A stretch of 64,000 bases of DNA from Primula veris (lineage: Eukaryota > Streptophyta > Magnoliopsida > Ericales > Primulaceae), in assembly GCA_963682055.1 (NCBI GenBank), contig OY821747.1, forward strand, positions 32,982,126-33,046,125, written 5' to 3'. The notes below the pieces were generated by a model. It was not told the DNA's origin, made no database searches, and was given only the letters and a program-made list of their open reading frames with translations. Made by a program: the position numbers and the translations under genes. Positions 57,354 through 64,000 of this stretch are shown here, in pieces. How positions within the stretch are numbered: position 1 is the first letter of the stretch; each line of letters opens with the position of its first letter.

Positions 57354-58455
57354 ACTAGCTTACCAACACAGGTACCACCTTACCTATGCATCTTAATGAC
57401 ATTATCTTTCGAACATATAAAATAATTTGCCATACTGTCTAACAAGTGCAGATATGAAATTCCCAAACGGCTAAGTGCATAGCAATACTATGAAATTCTC
57501 AAATGGTCAAGTGCCTAGAAATACTATGAAATTTCCAAACGGCCAAGTGCCTAGGAATACTATGAAATTCCCAAACGGCCAAGTGCCTAGGAATACTATG
57601 AAATTCCCAAACGGCTAAGTGCCTAAAAATACTATGAAATTTCCAAACGGCAGACGTGCCTAGGAATACTATGAAATTCCCAAACGGCCAAGTGCCCAGG
57701 AATACTATGAAATTCCCAAACGGCCAAGTGCCTAGGAATACTATGAAATTCCCAAACGGCCAAGTGCCTAGGAATACTATGAAATTCCCAAACGGCTAAA
57801 TGCCTAGGAATACTATGAAATTTCCAACATGGCAGGTCTAAAAGAATGCCTAGGAATACTCAAGTCCTCCAATAAACCGGAGGCACATATGCAGGTACCA
57901 ACTGATCCAGCATGCAAGGGTCGAAGAAAATAAAGGGAAGAGAAGAATAATTCAAGCCCGCATTACGGAGGCGACCAATTACCAAGCAAAGAAAACAAAG
58001 GAAAAACAATCCAAAGAAAACAAATGAAAAACAATCCAATCAAGGAAATATCAACAAGACAATAAAAAGATCCAATACACGAATAAAGGAATGAAGCAAA
58101 TAGTCCACGCCCGCGTTACGAAGGTAATAATGTACGACGAATAAATAAGAAAGAGACTAAGAAGAGCTACTACATGAGGAGCACGACGGTAATTGACCGA
58201 GCATAACCTCTTCATCATCTGTCGTTGTGTCCTCGTCGATATCCTCACCATCCCAACGCTCATGGGGAAGAAAAAAATCAAAGTTGGTCGTATTGGCGCC
58301 GACAATACTCACCATCTCAAGTCGAGCCGAGAACTCTGCACCCTTGGCGATTTCATGACTTTGAAACGCGTCCCTACGGCAAACAACATCATAGGCTAGC
58401 TCACGAACGTCATGCAGTTATTCTATCTCTCTCTATTTAAAAAAATAAAATAAAT
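57354..58455 (+). repeat. 3' non-coding part of the Tat-type element with a 36-bp tandem array
   Basis: From about 57450 to 57860 a 36-bp unit (CCTAGGAATACTATGAAATT then CCCAAACGGCCAAGTG) repeats about eleven times with small changes. The rest to 58440 is unique, A-rich text. Such arrays after pol are common in Tat-lineage elements. Segment C starts at 58456. Confidence 0.85.
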
Positions 58456-58476
58456 AATTTAAACAATACTGAGGTT

Positions 58477-58580
58477 TCAGAACTTGCCGGTGCTGCGAGA
58501 GTAGTACTTATGGGTCATACCATTGTGTATAGCAGGATTGACCTCTATATCCACATAGTCACCCACACGGATGGTACCTT
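58477..58580 (-). pseudogene. Ribosomal protein L21 (eL21) fragment, copy C
   Basis: The minus strand reads [20 protein letters not shown] and ends TGKF-stop. It is closer to the family than copy A ([10 protein letters not shown]). Only this exon-sized piece is present. Confidence 0.68.
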
Positions 58581-59096
58581 TCTTTTAGAACCTATTTGGC
58601 GATGATTACGAATAGCAGATAGTATTCCAACAAAAGAATAAAGAGAAAACGATCAAATTACTCATCATCCAATTGCCCACTTCTCGAATACCGATCAATC
58701 GATGAACTAGACAGCTATAATTTTATTTGTGTTTTTATTTTTTTGGAAGAAGGGTAACAAATACACAAAATTGGCCAAATATCGATCGCTCTTGATACCA
58801 ATGATGAATATAGTAGTATTCAACATAAGAATAGAGAGAGAAACAGTGATTAATCACGAAGAGGAAGAGAAAATTACAATTACAATTACAATTTGATGAA
58901 ATAAAATAAGTTTGAAGTCTTTCTAGAAAAAATACCCAAAACATAATACGCGAGTTCTATTTTAGTGTAGAGTTGTATTACTTTGCACCAATATAACATT
59001 TTGGTTTCACAATAAGATTCAGTAGTCTCTAATAATTATAAATGGCAATCCTGAAGATTCAAAGCGAACAATAGTAACAAAAAATATCAAACATGA

Positions 59097-60016
59097 CTAC
59101 ATCGCATAATCACGGAGACGAACCGATGGACGTCGATCCCAAGAGGAACGTGTCTGTACTCGAACTCCTTGTCCTGCCGACATATTCTCTTTCTCTTTCT
59201 CTTCCTCTTCCCCTGTCTCTCTGAAAATGGAGGGTCATGCAATTGGTATGAAGACTACTCAAACTCATTAAAACTTATTTCTACTTTGCCTGAATTTGTT
59301 TACTTTTATATCTTTAGTTTGCCTAAAAATAGTGGAGTACCATTTTGAGTACCAAAATATAAGAAGTGAAGAAAAAAAAAACATCGTGTGTACATATAAG
59401 CAAATGAAAGTTTACAAACATAGAACACTATAAAGTCAATCGATGGATAATATACGTACCTTGCATCAGAATAACGATTATCCCAGTTCCATTTTTTAGG
59501 TCTAGCGGTTGAACCTTCAATATGAAAAAATATATCAGTATATCAAGAACAATTAACAAAACCCGTTTCGTATTTTCATATAGTTCTGAATTGATTATAA
59601 TTGCAAAAGTGTGTAATATCAGCATTTTATATTCAGATAATTCAAGACAAACATGGCAATCACCAGTCTCGTATTCATAAATAATAACATGTTGCTATAT
59701 ATTCATTTGAAATGTAAAATAATAATAAAATAAATAAATTACATTGCACGTCTTCTTTAGGCTTGCTCCTGAAAGCTACAACTTCATAGTCCCAAAGCGG
59801 ACCTGTCACAAGAGCTTGATAGGTCTTCTTTCTATCTTTGATAGGATTATATGCAACAAATGTCAAATAATATTGAAACCCGCCTGCCCTTTGTATCATT
59901 GACTTCTCAACTTTTACAAGGTCTAGCTTTTTCTTACCCTGGAAACACAAAATGAAACGGACTTGTGAGAACGCTTTCATCGAAGACTGACAAAAATTAA
60001 AAAACAAATCAACATC

Positions 60017-60061
<45 letters not shown>

Positions 60062-62338
60062 GTTTTTTCATTAAAGGGACGGTATCCATATTTCTTTAAA
60101 GGTTGGGCCAAAATCCAGAATTACAAGCAAATCATGACATCTTATAAGCAACTGCCAAAACGTCACCAAACCAAACAGGGGAGCTACATCCTCCCTACAC
60201 AGCTGCTATTACAGCTTTTAAGCCAAAAGAACTACTTAAAGCCATCCTAGAAAAAAGCTTTACATGTTGCTTATAACGCAACTGATATTTTCACAAAATA
60301 AAACCAGAGCATGCAAGATTTTTTATAAGCATTACTCCCCATGTTTGATAAGTCCCTTACGCGTTTCAGCTCAGTGTTTTCCTCCCTTAAAGCCACAAAC
60401 GCAATTTCTCCCCTTGCTCAAACACATAACAACCATAGACAGTTGTCGCATAATCCTGTAGAGAGTCATACGCAATCTTCAAATTGTCCAGCTTATTTGC
60501 AACCTTTTCAAGGATTCCACTTAGATCATTAAGCCTTACTTCAATGGAAAACACTTGAAACACACTTCCTCACAGAGAAAATATCCGCAAATAATTGCTA
60601 AAACAAACTATTGGGTAGGAAAAACAAAATCCAAATTTAAACTCCAGAACCTGCGCACTTACCAAAAAATTACCACCACCTTAACTAAAACACCTCTTAC
60701 CAAATAAAACCAGTGTAGTGCCTAATCTCAAGGGGAACCCCTCATATTGATTAAAACCACACAAAGGGACAGACAAAATTCAGACCAATTTAAGAGCCTA
60801 CGATCTCAAGGGGACACCCTCATTTTGATTAATAGTTCGTAAATTTAGCAAGAAATTTTGCTGTAAATACTGTAGCATAATTCTCAGAGAAACACCTCCA
60901 TATTGAATGTGCAAACAGAAAATACTAAAAATATTAGTTGTTGAACCTCAAGATGACAGTCTCATACTGGTTTAAAAGCAAGAACTACCAGTAGTAAGGA
61001 ACAAATAAACTCTTATTAGATTGACGGTATAGCCCAAATAATTCCAAGCATTCACACCATGATAGCTATGAGGCTATTCAAACTTATCACAAAAATCTCA
61101 TTTTCTAGTTTTAGCTAGCCGCTTTAATCTTTCACAGAACCTCAGGCCCTCTCCTCTATCTTCATTTCTATCCTAAATAAATAATGTTATTGTCTCTCAT
61201 ATCCAATAAAACAAATAAATAACTGCCCCAAGTCATTTGATTTTTCCAGTACATATTATCGAAACTACCATCCACATCAAATGTAAATATTACCCATGAC
61301 TTACCCAGATCTTGATTCATCTCTAATTCCATAATTTATATTTCTTAAGATCCAATAAAAGTAAAAACAAACATAGTTTATTAAGTTTTATATTCAAAGT
61401 GACGGTAGAAACTAGAAAGAGAAAGAAGGCAAAGCTTTATGTTGTAGTTGTGGGCAATTGAAAAGGAGAGTGACAAACGTGGCAGTTGGGTATTACACTG
61501 TTTAATATTTTTGGCTAGCTCATTCTTGCTATGTATATATAACTACTCACTTTAGCATTTACTAACTCTAGCTAGGGTGAAGCGAGCCTGATGGGGGTAA
61601 CTTTTTGACATAAACTCAACAAAAAATAACTAGCATAGGCATATAACTAGCCAGATGGCGATGCTCATTCACAGCCCAAATAATTCTAAGTGTAGTCTAT
61701 ATTAGAACCTCGAAGAGAAAAAAGTATCTGCATGCATGCATTTATATACAACATGCAAATTAACACATACAACGATGTCAATACAAAGCAGTTAAATTAG
61801 ATTAATGTAAAAGTTTGATGAATTGGGTAAAAACCTTGTATTTCTTGTTATAAACATTAATCCCATATTCAGCATATTCCTCAGCTTTAGCCATCCTATC
61901 CTTGTTGCTCAGATCGAGCGGCCGAATTTTCCCAATTGCCCGACGATCGCAAGTAAAATCTTTGATATCGAACCCCTATAATTTAAACACGACTTGAGTG
62001 ATCACATACATGTTTTCTTTCTAGTCCATATTTTTTATTGTATATGAACGTGATTTAATTTATCAATATAAACTCTTGTGTACTCACATCGCTTTCACGG
62101 AATTGAAGACGGTAAGCTTCGTCCTTAATCCTCCGCTACAAAGAAGCATGCAAAAGATCAATTAAATCACGAAATACAGTTTGTTTTGCTAATTTTTTTT
62201 TTTTATATCAAATCAATTACAGACGAATCAATTTGTGCTTACGGGGCTTTTGAGATATTCTTCGTCAAAAATTCGATATTGTTCCTCCATGGTCTTTGTT
62301 GAAGGCAGAAAGTCCACTTCAGGAGACTGATGTAGCTG
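59097..62338 (-). CDS. Cystatin/monellin-like protein, paralogue C (first exon outside window)
   Basis: Exons in coding order: (exon 1 beyond 64000), 62338-62243, 62135-62088, 61975-61835, 59938-59743, 59514-59460, 59220-59097. Lengths and phases match paralogues A and B and no stop is present. It shares LSNKDRMAKAEE with B. It differs in the core (SMIQRAGGFQYY against SMIQCACGLQYY), where both Cys are replaced, and in PKKWNWDN against PKKWKWDN near the C-terminus. If the Cys pair matters for folding or metal or disulfide binding, this copy has lost it. Confidence 0.8.
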
Positions 62339-64000
62339 CTGGTCGTTTTTAATGTACATCATAAAAAGTTATCACATTGGTAATAAATATTATTGTTTTT
62401 CAGAAAATGTAAGTACTTTGCAGAAAGAAAGTTAAGCAAAATGTCATCCAAAACTCCCAATCCAAACAGTCCCCTTATTTGCTTAATTAAAAGTCGAATA
62501 ATTTCCATGATAAGAAGAACCAGAAAAAACCCCAGTAAGAATTCATTATAAAGACTCGATGCCAACCCTAACCTTATTTTGCTTGAAAGCCGTCAACCAG
62601 ACAAGATTTTAAGCTTTTTAAAGTCCAATAAACCCATCGTATAAAAACTCAATCGACAGCAAACTATCTGCAAAAACTAAACAGATACCCGAGAGGCTTT
62701 CAAGAAGAAAATGAAATGTTGCAAGGACAAAGCACAACCCAACCATTAAACCCGCGAATATCTGATGTCGTGAAACATGTCTCTTGTCGATCAAGGGATG
62801 TGAAGCAAGTGTGTTGTGAACCAAAGGACTCCCTTTGCTACAAGGAAAGATACGAAGATATCCATGCATATATGCATAGATACAACACATGCTGTATTCT
62901 CTCATACAATTGAAGCAATTCGAATAAGGAACCAACTTCTTCATTATTAAGGCTAGAACAGTCATGAAAAGAGCAACCCTTATGTGGATTTCTCCGAGTC
63001 TTAACCAAGAAAGCACCTTTATATTATATATCAAATAAAATCCATCACAAGAAGGATCAAACAGATGCGGGTTTGTTTTGAACTAGTTTTGGTCTTGTTT
63101 GCCGCTTTGTTTTGTTGCAGATTTGGTTAATTATACTTATTAGTTCTTGCAGCATTTCGAGTTTTGGGTTTGAATACGAATACTGAACTGAAAACATAAC
63201 AGTTTCAGGCATATTTGCCATTCCTAAATGAACACACACACACACACACACACGCGCGCATTGCACAAGACATGAGCAGTGAAGGGACATTAATTCTCTC
63301 TCTAAAACTCCTCTTCCTCTCTGAGTAAAACTGTCTCATTGACCTCGACTGCGACATATCTGTTTCTCTCTCTAATTTCTAAAAAAGTTGTCGTTACTCC
63401 CTATATTTTCTAAACATTTTACCAATCTATTTCTGTTTTCATTATGAACGCACAAGTGAATGGATCTTAAAATAAATTGCTTCCGGGACCTCGGAATTCA
63501 ATAGATCATATATATAGGATATAAAAAATTCCCAATCTAAACAGTGAGCATAATAATTTGCTTAAAAAGTAACAGCCAACCCCAACTATTAATAATATTT
63601 ACAAAAGTCCAGCAAATCATCCATCATAACAACAACAAAAAACATCATGAAATTAGTCGACTCTCAAGCCTAACGCTAGACTTTATTTAAGTTACTAATA
63701 TCGTTTAAATCAAACAGAAGAAAGGAACAACACCAGTAAGCAGTAAAAAAAAAGAAAAGGAAATACATAATTAACTAAGAATCAATTTTAAGGAGAAATA
63801 ATCATAATTAAACTCTCAATCTTAGAGGTGGACTTTTTTGTACCGATTTGTACCAACAGACCGATTTTTGAACCAAACCAAACAAAATTCGGTTCGGTTT
63901 TTGGTATATGGTAAAAAAAGTCGGTACACCCCAAGTCAATCTCAATGGTATCTCTTTAACCCTAACCTTTGAATATCATTAAATATAAATATAATAATAA

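Larger units (their letters stand above)
50812..58455 (+). mobile_element. Ty3/Gypsy Tat-lineage retrotransposon, degraded and missing its 3' LTR
   Basis: Order: 5' LTR, primer site, gag, pol, then a long 3' non-coding region with a tandem array. A second RNase H-like domain after the first, the DQG protease motif and the non-coding 3' region are traits of the Tat lineage. In-frame stops in gag and in integrase show decay. The element is cut where segment C begins and no second LTR was found. Confidence 0.88.
58456..64000 (-). repeat. Segmental duplication, copy C (continues past the window)
   Basis: It matches copy A from 24343 and copy B from 43948. A (TA)n run in the fourth intron has grown to about 40 bp (60018-60057) against about 17 bp in A. 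The right edge is not reached. Confidence 0.92.

Noticed and set aside
57450..57860. CRISPR-like array
   Set aside because: The 36-bp units are joined directly without unique spacers and lie in the 3' region of a plant retrotransposon.

Overview
This is a stretch of AT-rich, intron-containing nuclear DNA from a flowering plant, most probably a eudicot. The evidence is plant LTR-retrotransposon lineages, GT-AG introns, and gene fragments that match plant families (ELM2/SANT protein, cystatin-related protein, sugar transporter, alpha-tubulin, gluconokinase, ribosomal protein L21). The species cannot be named from the sequence. Most of the window is mobile DNA and duplicated or broken genes. No rRNA, tRNA, CRISPR array or bacterial-type operon was seen.

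Layout. 1-8432: most of a minus-strand Copia element of SIRE/Maximus type (one LTR, an intact gag-pol ORF, and a second ORF running off the left edge), inserted into a decayed Mutator/FAR1-type transposase (8438-10323). 12431-22643: a host ELM2/SANT-like gene on the plus strand. Its first exon is split by a full-length, apparently intact minus-strand chromovirus (Ty3/Gypsy, 12635-18691) with LTRs that look identical and a GATTA target duplication. 24343-29975, 43948-49309 and 58456-64000+: three copies in the same orientation of a 5-6 kb segment carrying a seven-exon cystatin/monellin-like gene on the minus strand. Copies A and B are complete (224 codons each); copy C loses exon 1 at the window edge. 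A fourth copy survives only as a first exon at 50258-50284. 30791-33743: a 3 kb unit bounded by a 106-bp near-perfect inverted repeat and filled with fragments of three unrelated genes. It looks like a gene-capturing (Pack-type) transposon. 38003-39833: a Ser/Arg-rich gene of unknown function that has lost its 5' end where a 1.55 kb copy of the ELM2 gene's last two exons begins (39834-41380). That copy is followed by a defective pogo/Lemi-like transposon (to 43217) whose transposase ends in a PCNA-binding-type motif. 50812-58455: a Tat-lineage Gypsy element with one LTR, in-frame stops and a 36-bp tandem array, cut off where segment C begins.

The genes do not form a pathway. The window records repeated insertion, capture and segmental duplication. 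The likely working host genes are the cystatin-like paralogues. The ELM2 gene is probably disrupted by the recent Gypsy insertion, and the Ser/Arg-rich gene is truncated. The Gypsy element at 12635-18691 and the Copia gag-pol ORF are the best candidates for recently active elements.
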